Shown here piece after piece: positions 12,735 through 22,204 of a stretch of 64,000 nt of DNA (positions within the stretch are counted from its first letter, which is position 1; the number at the start of each line of letters is the position of its first letter). The stretch is from contig NZ_JODL01000001.1 of NCBI RefSeq assembly GCF_000718985.1, positions 186,001-250,000 on the forward strand, read 5' to 3'. The DNA comes from Streptomyces megasporus (GTDB lineage: Bacteria > Actinomycetota > Actinomycetes > Streptomycetales > Streptomycetaceae). The notes beneath the pieces were generated by a model. It ran no database searches. It was not told the origin of the DNA and worked only from the letters and a program-made list of their open reading frames with translations. A program made the translations under genes and the position numbers.

Positions 12735-12774
12735 GGCGAGGGCCGCCCCACCGTGCGGTGGGGCGGCCCTCGCC
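12735..12774 (-). terminator. Strong hairpin terminator after rho
   Basis: A perfect 19-bp inverted repeat (12735-12753 with 12756-12774; arms GGCGAGGGCCGCCCCACCG and its complement, with 2 bases between). It lies 41 bases after the rho stop on the minus strand and before the LCP gene. There is no clear T-tract, as is common in Streptomyces. Confidence 0.75.
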
Positions 12775-12815
12775 CGCGGTCCGTCCACTCGGACCGGGAA
12801 CCGTCGAACGTCCGC

Positions 12816-14852
12816 TCAGTCGCCGTTGCCCGGCGTCGGCGTCGTCTTCTGGATCTGGAGCAGGAACTCGGCGTTGGACTTCGTCTGCTTCATCTTGTCC
12901 AGCAGCAGCTCGATGGCCTGCTGCTGGTCCAGCGCGTGCAGGACGCGCCGCAGCTTCCAGACGATGCCCAGCTCCTCGGCGCCCATCAGGATCTCCTCCT
13001 TGCGGGTGCCGGAGGCGTCCACGTCCACGGCCGGGAAGATCCGCTTGTCGGCGAGCTTCCGGTCGAGCTTGAGCTCCATGTTGCCGGTGCCCTTGAACTC
13101 CTCGAAGATCACCTCGTCCATCCGCGAGCCGGTCTCGACCAGCGCGGTGGCCAGGATCGTCAGGGAGCCGCCGTCCTCGATGTTCCGCGCGGCGCCGAAG
13201 AACTTCTTCGGCGGGTAGAGCGCGGTGGAGTCGACACCACCGGAGAGGATGCGGCCCGACGCCGGGGCGGCCAGGTTGTAGGCGCGGCCCAGTCGGGTGA
13301 TCGAGTCCAGCAGCACCACCACGTCGTGGCCGAGCTCCACCAGTCGCTTGGCGCGCTCGATGGCCAGCTCGGCGACGGTGGTGTGGTCCTCGGCGGGGCG
13401 GTCGAAGGTCGAGGAGATGACCTCGCCCTTGACCGACCGCTGCATGTCGGTGACCTCCTCCGGCCGCTCGTCCACGAGCACGACCATCAGGTGGCACTCG
13501 GGGTTGTTGCGGGTGATGGAGTTGGCGATCGACTGCAGGACCATCGTCTTGCCGGTCTTCGGCGGGGCCACGATCAGACCACGCTGGCCCTTGCCGATGG
13601 GCGAGACCAGGTCGATGATCCGCGAGGTCAGGTGCCCCGGCTCGGTCTCCAGGCGCAGTCGCTCCTGCGGGTACAGCGGGGTCAGCTTGCCGAACTCGGG
13701 ACGGCCCCTGCCGCTCTCGGGCGACATGCCGTTGACCGAGTCCAGACGGACCAGCGCGTTGAACTTCTCACGGCGCTCGCCCTCACGCGGCTGGCGGACC
13801 GCACCGGTGACGTGGTCGCCCTTGCGCAGGCCGTTCTTGCGGACCTGGGCGAGGGAGACGTACACGTCGTTCGGACCCGGCAGGTAGCCGGAGGTGCGGA
13901 CGAACGCGTAGTTGTCGAGGATGTCCAGGATTCCGGCGACCGGGATCAGGACGTCGTCCTCGGAGACCTGCGGCTCGGCGTACTCGTCGCGGCCCCGGCG
14001 CCCGCGGCGGTCGCGGTAGCGGCCCCGACGTCCGCGGCGTCCGCCCTCGAAGTCGTCGTCGCGGCCGTCCCGGCCGTCCCTGCCGTCGCGGTTCTGGCGG
14101 TTGCCGCCGTCCTGCTGGCCCTGCTGGCCGCCGGTGCCCTCGTTGCTCTTGTTGCGGCGGTCGCGCTGCCGCCCCTTGGCCTGGGACTGGCCCTGGCCCT
14201 GCCCCTGGGGCTGGGACTGACCCTGGGACTGGGACTGACCCTGGGACTGGCGGTCGCCGCTCTTGTCCTGCTTCTGTTCCTGCTTGTCCTGCTTGGTGTC
14301 CTGCCTGGCGTCGGCGTTCCTGCCGCCGTCGCCCTGCTGCTCGGCGGACGCGTCCTCGCCGGCGTCCGCGGCGGCCGGGGCCTCGGCGGGGCGACCGTCG
14401 CTCTTGTCGCGACGGCGGCGCTCACCCGCGGGCTGCTCGTCGCCACCCGGCTGACCGGGAATGTCGATCTGCTGCTGCGCGGCCTCGCCGGTGCTCTCGG
14501 ACGTCTCGCCCGTGCGCGCCTTGGAGGTCGCGCGGCGCCTCGGCTTGCTCTCGGCGGTGGTGGCGGACTGGGCCTCGACACCCGCGCTCTCGGAACCTCC
14601 GGCGTTCCCGGCGTTCTCGGCCTGCTTGGCCCGGATGGTCTCGATGAGCTGGCTCTTGCGCATCCGCGCGGTGCCCCGGATGCCGAGACCGGAGGCGATC
14701 TGCTGCAGCTCGGCGAGAACCATGCCCTCGAGGCCCGTGCCGGAGCGGCGACGCCTGGGGGCGGTACCGGAGGCGGGCGCGGCAGGAGCGTCCGTGGCGG
14801 GCGTGGCGGTTTCGGCGGTGTCCACGCCCATCAGATCGGTGGTATCGCTCAC
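12816..14852 (-). CDS. rho: Transcription termination factor Rho
   Basis: Hexameric RNA helicase that ends transcription at rut sites. The 678-residue protein has an N-terminal Rho-N helix domain (about 40-75, LAELQQIASGLGIRGTARMRKS). A long Gln/Arg/Asp/Gly-rich low-complexity insertion (about 95-290), typical of actinobacterial Rho, follows. Then come the cold-shock-type RNA-binding domain and the RecA-like ATPase with P-loop APPKTGKT at 429-436 and Walker B VVVLLDSITRLGRAYN. It starts with GTG at 14852 behind GGAAGGACCCTTC. The long upstream stretch suggests a regulated leader, known for rho in other bacteria. Confidence 0.96.
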   Translation of the reverse strand: MSDTTDLMGVDTAETATPATDAPAAPASGTAPRRRRSGTGLEGMVLAELQQIASGLGIRGTARMRKSQLIETIRAKQAENAGNAGGSESAGVEAQSATTAESKPRRRATSKARTGETSESTGEAAQQQIDIPGQPGGDEQPAGERRRRDKSDGRPAEAPAAADAGEDASAEQQGDGGRNADARQDTKQDKQEQKQDKSGDRQSQGQSQSQGQSQPQGQGQGQSQAKGRQRDRRNKSNEGTGGQQGQQDGGNRQNRDGRDGRDGRDDDFEGGRRGRRGRYRDRRGRRGRDEYAEPQVSEDDVLIPVAGILDILDNYAFVRTSGYLPGPNDVYVSLAQVRKNGLRKGDHVTGAVRQPREGERREKFNALVRLDSVNGMSPESGRGRPEFGKLTPLYPQERLRLETEPGHLTSRIIDLVSPIGKGQRGLIVAPPKTGKTMVLQSIANSITRNNPECHLMVVLVDERPEEVTDMQRSVKGEVISSTFDRPAEDHTTVAELAIERAKRLVELGHDVVVLLDSITRLGRAYNLAAPASGRILSGGVDSTALYPPKKFFGAARNIEDGGSLTILATALVETGSRMDEVIFEEFKGTGNMELKLDRKLADKRIFPAVDVDASGTRKEEILMGAEELGIVWKLRRVLHALDQQQAIELLLDKMKQTKSNAEFLLQIQKTTPTPGNGD

Positions 14853-15236
14853 GAAGGGTCCTTCCCTGGAGCGGGCGTCGGCCTGTCTGGCTCGGCGACC
14901 GGTTGTGCTGTCCGGCTGCGGTCCGCTGTTTCGACCGGGCCGGGGCGGTGGTTTCCGCCAGGATGTGCGGCGGAGGAATCAATACATGAGGTGGCGTGAG
15001 GGGATGACGTGCGTCATTCACGCCGTTCCGGAGCGAGCTCGGTACTGCTCGGCAGGCTGCTCAGGCAGTTCAGGAGGCTCCCGGAAGAAGGGGTGGTCCC
15101 GTATGGGACTGTACCCATGGGATCACGGAGAGCACCGCGCCACCTTCGGGTAGTCCCTGGAGGCTGCGAGTGCAGACTTGAGGTTAACACTACCGGACCC
15201 AACAAACATTCCCCCTCTCCCAGGCCGGCATTCGTG
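14853..15236. other. Gene-free region upstream of rho
   Basis: No supported gene in 384 bases. It should contain the rho promoter and leader on the minus strand. Around 15165-15215 it is relatively A/T-rich (GTTAACACTACC on the plus strand; TAGTGTTAAC on the minus strand, a possible -10). Autoregulation of rho through its leader is known in other bacteria, but I see no decisive structure. Confidence 0.4.
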
Positions 15237-16163
15237 TCACTGGCCCGTGTTCGCCAGTGGCAGCACGCCCGCGCCCGCGGTGTCGAGGGACAGGCGGTTG
15301 GCCGCCCAGCCGTCGCCCGCGAGCCGCGCCACCTTGTCGGCGGCGCCGTCCTCGACCAGCGCGAGCACCGTGGGGCCCGCGCCGGAGATCACGGCGGGCA
15401 CCCCGTCGGCCCGCAGTCGGTGCACCAGTTCCGCGCTCTCCTCCATCGCCGACGCGCGGTAGTCCTGGTGGAGCCGGTCCTCGGTGGCCGGCAGCAGCAG
15501 TTCGGGGCGGCGGGTGAGCGCCTCCACCAGCAGGGCGGCCCGTCCGGCGTTCACGGCGGCGTCCACGTGCGGGACGGTGCGGGGCAGCAGCCCTCGCGCG
15601 GTCTCGGTGAGCACCGGACGGTCGGGCACGAAGACCACCGGGACGATGGAGGGACTGGGGTCCATCCTGATCGCCCGGGCCGCGCCGCCGTCCGTCCAGG
15701 CGAGGGTGAAGCCGCCCAGGAGGCAGGCCGCCACGTTGTCGGGGTGGCCCTCGATCTCCGTCGCCAGTTCCAGCAGGGCGGTGTCGTCCAGCTTCTCGGC
15801 GCCGCCGGTGGTCACCGCGCGGGCGGCGATGATGCCCGCGCAGATGGCGGCCGAGGAGGAGCCCAGTCCGCGGCCGTGCGGGATGCGGTTGGCGCAGACC
15901 ACCTCCAGCCCTCGGGGCTGGCCGCCCAGCAGGTCGAAGGCCGTCCGCATGGAGCGCACGAGCAGATGCCGCTCGTCGCGGGGCAGGGTGTCGGCGCCCT
16001 CGCCCGCGATGTCGATGTGCAGTCCGGAGTCGGCGACGCGGACCACGACGTCGTCGTACAGCCCCAGGGCCAGGCCGAAGGCGTCGAAGCCCGGGCCGAG
16101 GTTGGCGCTGGTGGCGGGGGTGCGCACCCGGACGGCGGCGGCGCGGAACGCGGGACCGGCCAT
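15237..16163 (-). CDS. thrB: Homoserine kinase
   Basis: GHMP-family kinase that phosphorylates homoserine with ATP, feeding threonine synthase. The 308-residue product has the GHMP motif 1 TPATSANLGPGFDAFGLAL (about 15-33), the ATP-binding PHGRGLGSSSAA loop (about 95-106) and the C-terminal motif GVPAVISGAGPTVLAL. The ATG at 16163 is preceded by AAGGAGAGTCATCGAGCG; an in-frame extension to 16349 is not family-like. It is the last of the hom-thrC-thrB set, 290 bases after thrC. Confidence 0.95.
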   Translation of the reverse strand: MAGPAFRAAAVRVRTPATSANLGPGFDAFGLALGLYDDVVVRVADSGLHIDIAGEGADTLPRDERHLLVRSMRTAFDLLGGQPRGLEVVCANRIPHGRGLGSSSAAICAGIIAARAVTTGGAEKLDDTALLELATEIEGHPDNVAACLLGGFTLAWTDGGAARAIRMDPSPSIVPVVFVPDRPVLTETARGLLPRTVPHVDAAVNAGRAALLVEALTRRPELLLPATEDRLHQDYRASAMEESAELVHRLRADGVPAVISGAGPTVLALVEDGAADKVARLAGDGWAANRLSLDTAGAGVLPLANTGQ

Positions 16164-16453
16164 CGCTCGATGACTCTCCTTGTGTAACCGTGCTGATCGG
16201 ATGTGTCTGATGCGGATCGAAGGCACACGACGCGACGTCTGGTGGGAACCGCGGCCGGGGGCCGGACCGGTCCACTGACCTCTGGCACATGCCGTACGCC
16301 AGATCGGGACGTACTCCCAGCCTAACCAAGGACCGTTCGTCAGCGACATAGGGCGTACGGGAGGCGCACGATGCGTGTCGCGCGCGGGTGTGCGCCCCCG
16401 GGGCGGAGGCGGTCACCGCATGGGTGCCGCGTCCGCCACCGGCGTCACTTCCG

Positions 16454-17575
16454 TTACACCAGTCCCAGGCGCTCGGCCGCGGCGTCCGCGTCGACCGGGA
16501 CGACGACCGGCTGCGGGGCGCCCTGCACGGCCCAGTCCGGGTCCTTGAGACCGTTGCCGGTGACGGTGCAGACGATCTTCTGCCCCGGATCGACCTTCCC
16601 CTGCTCGGCGGCCTTGAGGAGGCCGGCGACGGAGGCGGCGGAGGCCGGTTCGACGAAGACGCCCTCCTGCGCGGCCAGCAGTCGGTAGGCGGCCAGGATC
16701 TGACGGTCCGTCACCTCGTCGATGAGGCCGCCGGATTCGTCGCGCGCCGCCTCCGCGTACTCCCAGGAGGCCGGGTTGCCGATGCGGATGGCGGTGGCGA
16801 TGGTGCGCGGGTCCTTGACCGGCTCGCCCCGGACGATGGGCGCGGAACCGGAGGCCTGGAAGCCCCACATGCGCGGGGTTCGGGAGGCGTGGGCGCCGTC
16901 GCCGACCGACGGGTCGGCGTACTCCCTGTAGCCCTTCCAGTAGGCGGTGATGTTCCCCGCGTTGCCGACCGGCAGGACGTGGATGTCGGGGGCGTCGCCG
17001 AGCATGTCGACGATCTCGAAGGCCGCGGTCTTCTGGCCCTCGATCCGCACCGGGTTGACCGAATTGACCAGCGCCACCGGGTAGTTGTCCGCCAGGCCGC
17101 GCGCCAGCGTGAGGCAGTCGTCGAAGTTGCCGTCGACCTGGAGGATGCGGGCGCCGTGCACCAGCGCCTGGCCCATCTTGCCCAGCGCGATCTTGCCCTG
17201 CGGCACCAGCACGGCGCACACCATCCCCGCCCGCACCGCGTAGGCGGCGGCCGAGGCGGAGGTGTTGCCGGTGGAGGCGCAGATGACCGCCCGCGCGCCC
17301 TCCTCCTTCGCCCGGCTGATGGCCATCGTCATCCCCCGGTCCTTGAAGGAGCCGGTGGGGTTGGCCCCCTCGACCTTGAGGTGGACCTCACAGCCGGTGC
17401 GCTCGGAGAGCACCTGCGCGGGCACCAGCGGCGTGCCACCCTCGCGCAGGGTGACGACGGGGGTCTTCTCGGTGACCGGGAGCCGGTCGCGGTACTCCTC
17501 GATGACGCCCCGCCACTGGCGGGTGCCGGACATTCGAGGAGCGGTGTTGCCAGGGCTGGCGGTGGTGGCGGTCAT
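16454..17575 (-). CDS. thrC: Threonine synthase
   Basis: PLP enzyme converting O-phosphohomoserine to threonine. The 373-residue protein carries the PLP-lysine motif [14 protein letters not shown] (about 75-88), the phosphate-binding [15 protein letters not shown] loop, and the family region [16 protein letters not shown]. It is of the shorter class 2 type found in Gram-positive bacteria. Two nearby ATGs exist; the ATG at 17575 is preferred because AAGGGGA lies 8 bases upstream, inside the end of hom. It lies 5 bases downstream of the hom stop, consistent with coupling. Confidence 0.95.
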   Translation of the reverse strand: MTATTASPGNTAPRMSGTRQWRGVIEEYRDRLPVTEKTPVVTLREGGTPLVPAQVLSERTGCEVHLKVEGANPTGSFKDRGMTMAISRAKEEGARAVICASTGNTSASAAAYAVRAGMVCAVLVPQGKIALGKMGQALVHGARILQVDGNFDDCLTLARGLADNYPVALVNSVNPVRIEGQKTAAFEIVDMLGDAPDIHVLPVGNAGNITAYWKGYREYADPSVGDGAHASRTPRMWGFQASGSAPIVRGEPVKDPRTIATAIRIGNPASWEYAEAARDESGGLIDEVTDRQILAAYRLLAAQEGVFVEPASAASVAGLLKAAEQGKVDPGQKIVCTVTGNGLKDPDWAVQGAPQPVVVPVDADAAAERLGLV

Positions 17576-17580
17576 CTCTC

Positions 17581-18873
17581 TCATTCCCCTTCGACCCGCA
17601 TGATGCTCGCGACGCCGCGCACGGTGTCCAGGTTGCGCAGCGCCTCCACGGTCGCCGACAGCGCGGCGTCCGGTGCCCGGTGGGTGACGACGACCAGCGA
17701 CGCCTCCCCGCCCTTGCCCTGCTGACGCACGGTGTCGATGGAGACCCCGTGCTCGGCGAAGACGGTGGCGCACTGGGCGAGGACACCCGGTTTGTCCGCG
17801 ACGTCCAGGCTGATGTGGTAGCGGGTCACCACCTCGCCCATCGGGCTCACCGGGAGCTGGGCGTAGGCGGACTCCCCCGGCCCGCGGGAGCCGCTGAGCT
17901 TGTTGCGGCAGGCGGCGACCAGGTCGCCCAGGACCGCGGAGGCGGTGGGCGAGCCCCCCGCGCCGGGACCGTAGAACATCAGCCGGCCGGCGGCCTCGGC
18001 CTCGACGAAGACCGCGTTGTACGCCTCGCGGACGGAGGCGAGCGGATGGGTGAGCGGGATCATCGCCGGGTGGACGCGGGCCGTGACGGACCTCCCGTCG
18101 GCGGCGCGCTCGCAGATGGCCAGCAGTTTGACCGTGCAGCCCATGCGCCGCGCGGAGGCGATGTCCGCGGCGGTGACCTCGGTGATGCCCTCGCGGTGCA
18201 CGTCGTCCAGGCGGACGCGGGTGTGGAAGGCGATGCCGGCGAGGATCGCCGCCTTGGCGGCGGCGTCGAAGCCCTCGACGTCGGCCGTCGGGTCGGCCTC
18301 GGCGTATCCGAGGGCGGTGGCCTCGTCCAGCGCCTCGGAGTAGCCGGCGCCGGTGGAGTCCATCCGGTCGAGGATGAAGTTGGTGGTGCCGTTGACGATG
18401 CCCAGGACCCGGTTGACGGTGTCGCCCGCCAGGGACTCGCGCAGCGGGCGCACCAGCGGGATCGCGGCGGCGACCGCGGCCTCGTAGTAGAGGTCGACGC
18501 CGTGTTTCTCGGCGGCCTCGTGGAGGGCCGAGCCGTCCTCGGCGAGCAGCGCCTTGTTCGCCGTGACGACGCTGGCGCCGTGCTCGAAGGCGGAGGTGAT
18601 CAGGGCGCGGGCCGGTTCGATGCCGCCGATGACCTCGACGACCACGTCGATGTCCTCCCGGGCGACCAGGGCGGCGGCGTCGGTGGTGATCAGTTCGGGC
18701 GCTATGCCCTCCCGGACGCGTCCGGCGCGCCGGACGGCGACCCCGGCCAGTTCGACCGGGGCGCCGATCCGGGCGGCGAGGTCCTCGGAGTGCGTCGTCA
18801 TGATGCGTGCCACCTCTGAGCCGACGACCCCACAGCCCAGCAGCGCCACCTTCAGCGGACGCGTACGCATCAT
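17581..18873 (-). CDS. hom: Homoserine dehydrogenase
   Basis: NAD(P)-dependent reduction of aspartate semialdehyde to homoserine, the branch point to threonine and methionine. The 430-residue protein has the N-terminal nucleotide fold [15 protein letters not shown] (about 9-23), the catalytic-domain signature [11 protein letters not shown] (about 176-186), and a C-terminal ACT domain (about 350-428, [18 protein letters not shown]) that normally gives threonine feedback inhibition. The start is ATG at 18873 after GCGAGGACTG. The start of the operon lies in the 139-base gap after lysA, where TTGACG occurs on the minus strand at 18902-18907. Confidence 0.95.
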   Translation of the reverse strand: MMRTRPLKVALLGCGVVGSEVARIMTTHSEDLAARIGAPVELAGVAVRRAGRVREGIAPELITTDAAALVAREDIDVVVEVIGGIEPARALITSAFEHGASVVTANKALLAEDGSALHEAAEKHGVDLYYEAAVAAAIPLVRPLRESLAGDTVNRVLGIVNGTTNFILDRMDSTGAGYSEALDEATALGYAEADPTADVEGFDAAAKAAILAGIAFHTRVRLDDVHREGITEVTAADIASARRMGCTVKLLAICERAADGRSVTARVHPAMIPLTHPLASVREAYNAVFVEAEAAGRLMFYGPGAGGSPTASAVLGDLVAACRNKLSGSRGPGESAYAQLPVSPMGEVVTRYHISLDVADKPGVLAQCATVFAEHGVSIDTVRQQGKGGEASLVVVTHRAPDAALSATVEALRNLDTVRGVASIMRVEGE

Positions 18874-19012
18874 CAGTCCTCGCTATCTTCACGATCCGGT
18901 ACGTCAAGTCTCACGTACGAGCCGGCGGTTTCCCCACCGCATCCAGCATGCGAGACGTTGACCTCTGTTTTTGAGATGGCCCCGTTCCGGGCGGTGTCCG
19001 GGGCCGACGGGG

Positions 19013-20404
19013 TCACCCGACGTCCAGGCGGAACAGGTCCTCCTCCGTCTCACGTCGGACGATCACCCGGGCCTTGCCGCCCGAGACCGCCACCACCGGC
19101 GGTCGCAGGGCGTGGTTGTAGTTGCTCGCCATGGAGCGGCAGTACGCGCCGGTGGCCGGGACGGCGAGCAGGTCGCCGGGGGCCAGGTCGGCGGGGAGGA
19201 AGGCGTCCCGCACCACGATGTCACCGCTCTCGCAGTGCTTGCCCACCACGCGCGAGAGCATCGGCTGCGCCTCGGAGGTGCGGGAGACCAGCGCGACGGA
19301 GTACTCGGCGTCGTACAGCGCGGTGCGGATGTTGTCGGACATGCCGCCGTCCACGCTGACGTACGTCCGCAGGCCCGGCAGCTCCTTGACGGTGCCGACC
19401 TCGTAGAGGGTGAAGGTCGTCGGACCGGCGATGGCCCGGCCCGGCTCGACCGACAGCCGCGGCGCCGCCAGCCCGGCGGACTCGCACTCGTGGGCGACGA
19501 TGTCGTGCAGCGCCTTGGCGATCTCGTGGGGCTCGCGCGGGTCGTCGTCGGAGGTGTAGGCGATGCCCAGGCCGCCACCGAGGTCGATCTCGGGCAGCTC
19601 GATGCCGTGCTCGTCGCGGATCTCGGTCAGCAGTTGCACCACGCGGCGCGCGGCGACCTCGAAACCGGCCATGTCGAAGATCTGCGAACCGATGTGGGAG
19701 TGGATGCCGACCAGCTCCAGGCTGTCCAGCTTCAGCACCCGCCGCACGGCCTCCGCCGCCTGCCCGCCGGCGAGGGCGATCCCGAACTTCTGGTCCTCGT
19801 GGGCGGTGGCGATGAACTCGTGGGTGTGCGCCTCGACGCCGACCGTCACCCGGATCTGCACGCGCTGACGCCTGCCGAGCCGCTCGGCGATGTGCGCCAC
19901 GCGGACGATCTCCTGGAAGGAGTCCAGCACGATCCGGCCGACCCCGACCTCGATCGCCCGCTCCAGCTCGGCGGTGGACTTGTTGTTGCCGTGCAGCGCG
20001 ATGCGCTCGGGCGGCATGCCGCCCGCCAGGGCGGTGGCCAGCTCACCGGCGGAACAGACGTCGAGGTTGAGTCCCTCCTCCGCCAGCCAGCGCACCACGG
20101 CGCGACACAGGAACGCCTTGCCGGCGTAGAACACGTCGGCGCCGTCGCCGAACGCCTCGCGCCAGGCCCGGCAGCGCGCCCGGAAGTCGTCCTCGTCCAG
20201 GACGTAGGCGGGGGTGCCGAACTCCTCGGCGAGCGTGACGACGTCGATCCCGCCGACGGTGGCGACGCCCCGCTCGTTCCTGGTGACGGTGCGGGACCAC
20301 ACCCGCGGGTCGAGGGCGTTGAGGTCGGCGGGCGGCGGGGCGTGGTGCCCCTCGGGAAGCACGTCGGCGTGGCGGGGCCCGGCGGGGTGTGCGGAACGGC
20401 TCAT
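19013..20404 (-). CDS. lysA: Diaminopimelate decarboxylase
   Basis: PLP enzyme that makes lysine from meso-diaminopimelate. The 463-residue product has the fold type III motifs [11 protein letters not shown] (PLP lysine, about 93), GGGLGIAY (PLP phosphate loop, about 277-284), and the intersubunit active-site [15 protein letters not shown] (about 377-391). It starts with ATG at 20404. It is 19 bases downstream of nrtL on the same strand, so the two are probably cotranscribed, and it lies next to the other aspartate-family genes hom, thrC and thrB. Confidence 0.95.
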   Translation of the reverse strand: MSRSAHPAGPRHADVLPEGHHAPPPADLNALDPRVWSRTVTRNERGVATVGGIDVVTLAEEFGTPAYVLDEDDFRARCRAWREAFGDGADVFYAGKAFLCRAVVRWLAEEGLNLDVCSAGELATALAGGMPPERIALHGNNKSTAELERAIEVGVGRIVLDSFQEIVRVAHIAERLGRRQRVQIRVTVGVEAHTHEFIATAHEDQKFGIALAGGQAAEAVRRVLKLDSLELVGIHSHIGSQIFDMAGFEVAARRVVQLLTEIRDEHGIELPEIDLGGGLGIAYTSDDDPREPHEIAKALHDIVAHECESAGLAAPRLSVEPGRAIAGPTTFTLYEVGTVKELPGLRTYVSVDGGMSDNIRTALYDAEYSVALVSRTSEAQPMLSRVVGKHCESGDIVVRDAFLPADLAPGDLLAVPATGAYCRSMASNYNHALRPPVVAVSGGKARVIVRRETEEDLFRLDVG

Positions 20405-20423
20405 GGTCGCTTCGTGATCTCCA

Positions 20424-21239
20424 TCAGAGATGTGCGGGTGCTGTGACGCCCAGCAGGGTCAGGCCGCCGGCCAGCACCGTCCCGGCGGCCTGGGCGAGGG
20501 CGAGCCGGGCGCGGTGGGCGGCCTGGGGTTTCCCCTCCCCTATGGGCAGGACCGCCCCCTGAACGTCGAGGAAGGCGTCGGCGACCGTCTCCAAGTGGCG
20601 GGCGAGTCGGTCGGGAGCGTCGGCGGCGGCTCGCCGGTGGCGCTCGTACTCGGCGAGCAGCCCGAGGAGCGCCGACTCCCGGGGCTCGTCATAGGCGTAC
20701 CCGTCCGCACCGGCCTCGGGGCCGAAGCCGAGGTCGCGCGCGTTCCGCAGCAGCGCCCGGACGCGGGCGTGGGCGTACTGGACCAGGAAGAGGGGGTTGC
20801 CCTCCCGCTGCTCCAGCGAGGGCGTCCCGCCGCCGGCGGCGGCCCAGCGCTCGGTGTCGCGCGCGGGGTCGGTCGACGCCGCGGAGGGGCCTTCGTCCCC
20901 CTCCGCCAAGACCCTCACCAGCTCGGCCCGCGCCGCCCCGGACACGGTGACGTTGAGGAAGCCGGGCCCGGCGACCGCCACCTCGGCCACGCCCTCCTCG
21001 CGGGCCAGCCTCTCCCGCAGGACCTCGGCCACGTGCCGGGCGGGCCTGCCGGTGACGGCGGCGAGTCGGAGGGCGGCGTTGGTCGCGTAGTCACCGCACC
21101 CCGGCCGGGGCGGTCTGCCCACGGTGATCCGCTCCGACAGCGCCTCCAGCACGTCCGCGGACAGTTCGCCCAGCACACCGTCTCCGGCGGCGCGGCGCAC
21201 GGTGCGCAGCACAGTGCGCGAGAGCTGGGCGGGAGTCAC
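20424..21239 (-). CDS. nrtL: ArgS-related anticodon-binding protein (NrtL type)
   Basis: 271-residue protein related to arginyl-tRNA synthetase but without its catalytic core. The N-terminal part resembles the ArgS additional domain ([36 protein letters not shown]). The C-terminal half resembles the DALR anticodon-binding domain ([20 protein letters not shown], then [24 protein letters not shown] end). No HIGH or KMSKS motif is present. Proteins with this layout are known in Streptomyces as NrtL; the role is not established. It starts with GTG at 21239 and has a weak ribosome site. The next RNA gene upstream is tRNA-Arg(CCG), an intriguing neighbour. Confidence 0.85.
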   Translation of the reverse strand: MTPAQLSRTVLRTVRRAAGDGVLGELSADVLEALSERITVGRPPRPGCGDYATNAALRLAAVTGRPARHVAEVLRERLAREEGVAEVAVAGPGFLNVTVSGAARAELVRVLAEGDEGPSAASTDPARDTERWAAAGGGTPSLEQREGNPLFLVQYAHARVRALLRNARDLGFGPEAGADGYAYDEPRESALLGLLAEYERHRRAAADAPDRLARHLETVADAFLDVQGAVLPIGEGKPQAAHRARLALAQAAGTVLAGGLTLLGVTAPAHL

Positions 21240-21302
21240 GCGACAAGGGTATGGGAGGAGGGGCGGGGAGGCGCGAACGTGTTCCGAAGGATGACACGCA
21301 CC

Positions 21303-21755
21303 TCACACCGGGCGGTGCGTCCGAGCGGGCGGCCACACGGCGGACTCCGCACCACGGGCCCCGCCCGTCCCGCGTCCCCCGGCCGCCAACTTCCGCACCA
21401 CCCGTACCAGTTCCATCGGCTCGAACGGCTTGGCCACGAACGCGTCCGCCCCCGCGGCACGCGCCCGCTCGCTCTCCAGCTCCGCGCGCGTGCACGCGCT
21501 GACGATCACCAGGGGGACGTTCCGCGTCCGCTCGCCGGCCCGCAGCCGCTCGGCGGTCCGCAGGCCGTCGAGCCGGGGCATGACGACGTCGAGCGTGATC
21601 ACGTCGGGCCGCACCCGCTCCACGACCTCCAGGCACTCGGCACCGTCGACCGCGGTCATGACCTCGAATCCTTCGAGTTCGAGGTTGACCCTGATCAGTT
21701 GCCGGATGACCTTGTTGTCGTCCACCACAAGGACCCGGCCGGACACGCCAGGCAC
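21303..21755 (-). CDS. Single-domain response regulator (CheY-like receiver)
   Basis: 150-residue receiver domain with a short Gly/Arg-rich tail and no output domain. The acidic pocket VVDDNK (D12, D13), the phosphorylation site D56 in ITLDVVMPRLDG, the signalling threonine/serine region VIVSACT, and the lysine of VAKPFEP are all present. It starts with GTG at 21755. No histidine kinase is adjacent, so its partner is unknown; it may act by protein contact. It is on the same strand and 63 bases upstream of nrtL. Confidence 0.85.
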   Translation of the reverse strand: MPGVSGRVLVVDDNKVIRQLIRVNLELEGFEVMTAVDGAECLEVVERVRPDVITLDVVMPRLDGLRTAERLRAGERTRNVPLVIVSACTRAELESERARAAGADAFVAKPFEPMELVRVVRKLAAGGRGTGGARGAESAVWPPARTHRPV

Positions 21756-21900
21756 ACTCCGAGAGTAGGGCCGCGCCCGCCTCCGCGTCCGGCTTTTCCC
21801 CCTTTCCGCCCGCCCTTGGGAGGAAACCCTGTTCCGACGCACCCCCCGGAAGCTGGTAGTGTTCTACCCGTCGAAGCGATCAGTGGATCGCCGCCGACAC

Positions 21901-21972
21901 GCCCCCGTAGCTCAGGGGATAGAGCAACGGCCTCCGGAGCCGTGTGCGCAGGTTCGAATCCTGCCGGGGGCA
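21901..21972 (+). tRNA. tRNA-Arg (anticodon CCG)
   Basis: A full cloverleaf can be folded: acceptor GCCCCCG with CGGGGGC, D arm GCTC...GAGC, anticodon stem ACGGC/GCCGT with loop CTCCGGA (anticodon CCG at 21934-21936), T arm GCAGG-TTCGAAT-CCTGC, discriminator A. No CCA is encoded. The gene is the integration target of the downstream element: its last 44 bases are part of the 46-bp repeat found again at 36045-36090. A TAGTGT at 21857 could be its -10. Confidence 0.96.
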
Positions 21973-21974
21973 CC
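21929..21974 (+). repeat. attL core, 46 bp, within the tRNA-Arg gene
   Basis: Begins GGCCTCCGGAGCCGTGTGCG and ends GCCGGGGGCACC; it is identical to 36045-36090. It covers the tRNA from the anticodon stem to the 3' end plus CC, so integration keeps an intact tRNA on the left. Confidence 0.95.
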
Positions 21975-21990
21975 CTTCACGAGGTGCCAA

Positions 21991-22030
21991 AACGCCCCGC
22001 CACCAGCCACGATGCTGAGTGCGGGGCGTT
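21991..22030 (+). terminator. Hairpin downstream of tRNA-Arg, carried by the element
   Basis: 10-bp inverted repeat AACGCCCCGC (21991-22000) and GCGGGGCGTT (22021-22030) with a 20-base loop. It replaces the chromosomal tRNA terminator, whose related copy is found at 36108-36145 beyond attR. Confidence 0.7.
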
Positions 22031-22136
22031 GCTGTGTGCGCAGCCATGTGCCACCGGATGCGGCTGAATGTCGGGTGCCGTGGACTATTCGCGGACAGAG
22101 CCCAAGGCCGTCAGCGCAGGTCAGCCCATGAGAAAA

Positions 22137-22172
22137 CCCCTGCAGCCTACTCACGTGAGTAGGCTGCAGGGG
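22137..22172 (-). terminator. 36-bp perfect palindrome, terminator of the int operon
   Basis: Arms of 18 bp without spacer (CCCCTGCAGCCTACTCAC and its complement), followed by TTTTCTC on the minus strand. It begins 32 bases after the int stop. It should stop the xis-int transcript and shield tRNA-Arg from antisense transcription. Confidence 0.8.
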
Positions 22173-22204
22173 TATCGGTTAGGTACTGCCAGTTACCCGT
22201 GGCC

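Noticed and set aside
12549..14999. A long plus-strand frame with hydrophobic Leu/Val/Ala repeats over rho
   Set aside because: It mirrors the Gln/Gly/Asp-rich insertion of Rho read on the other strand; not a membrane protein gene.
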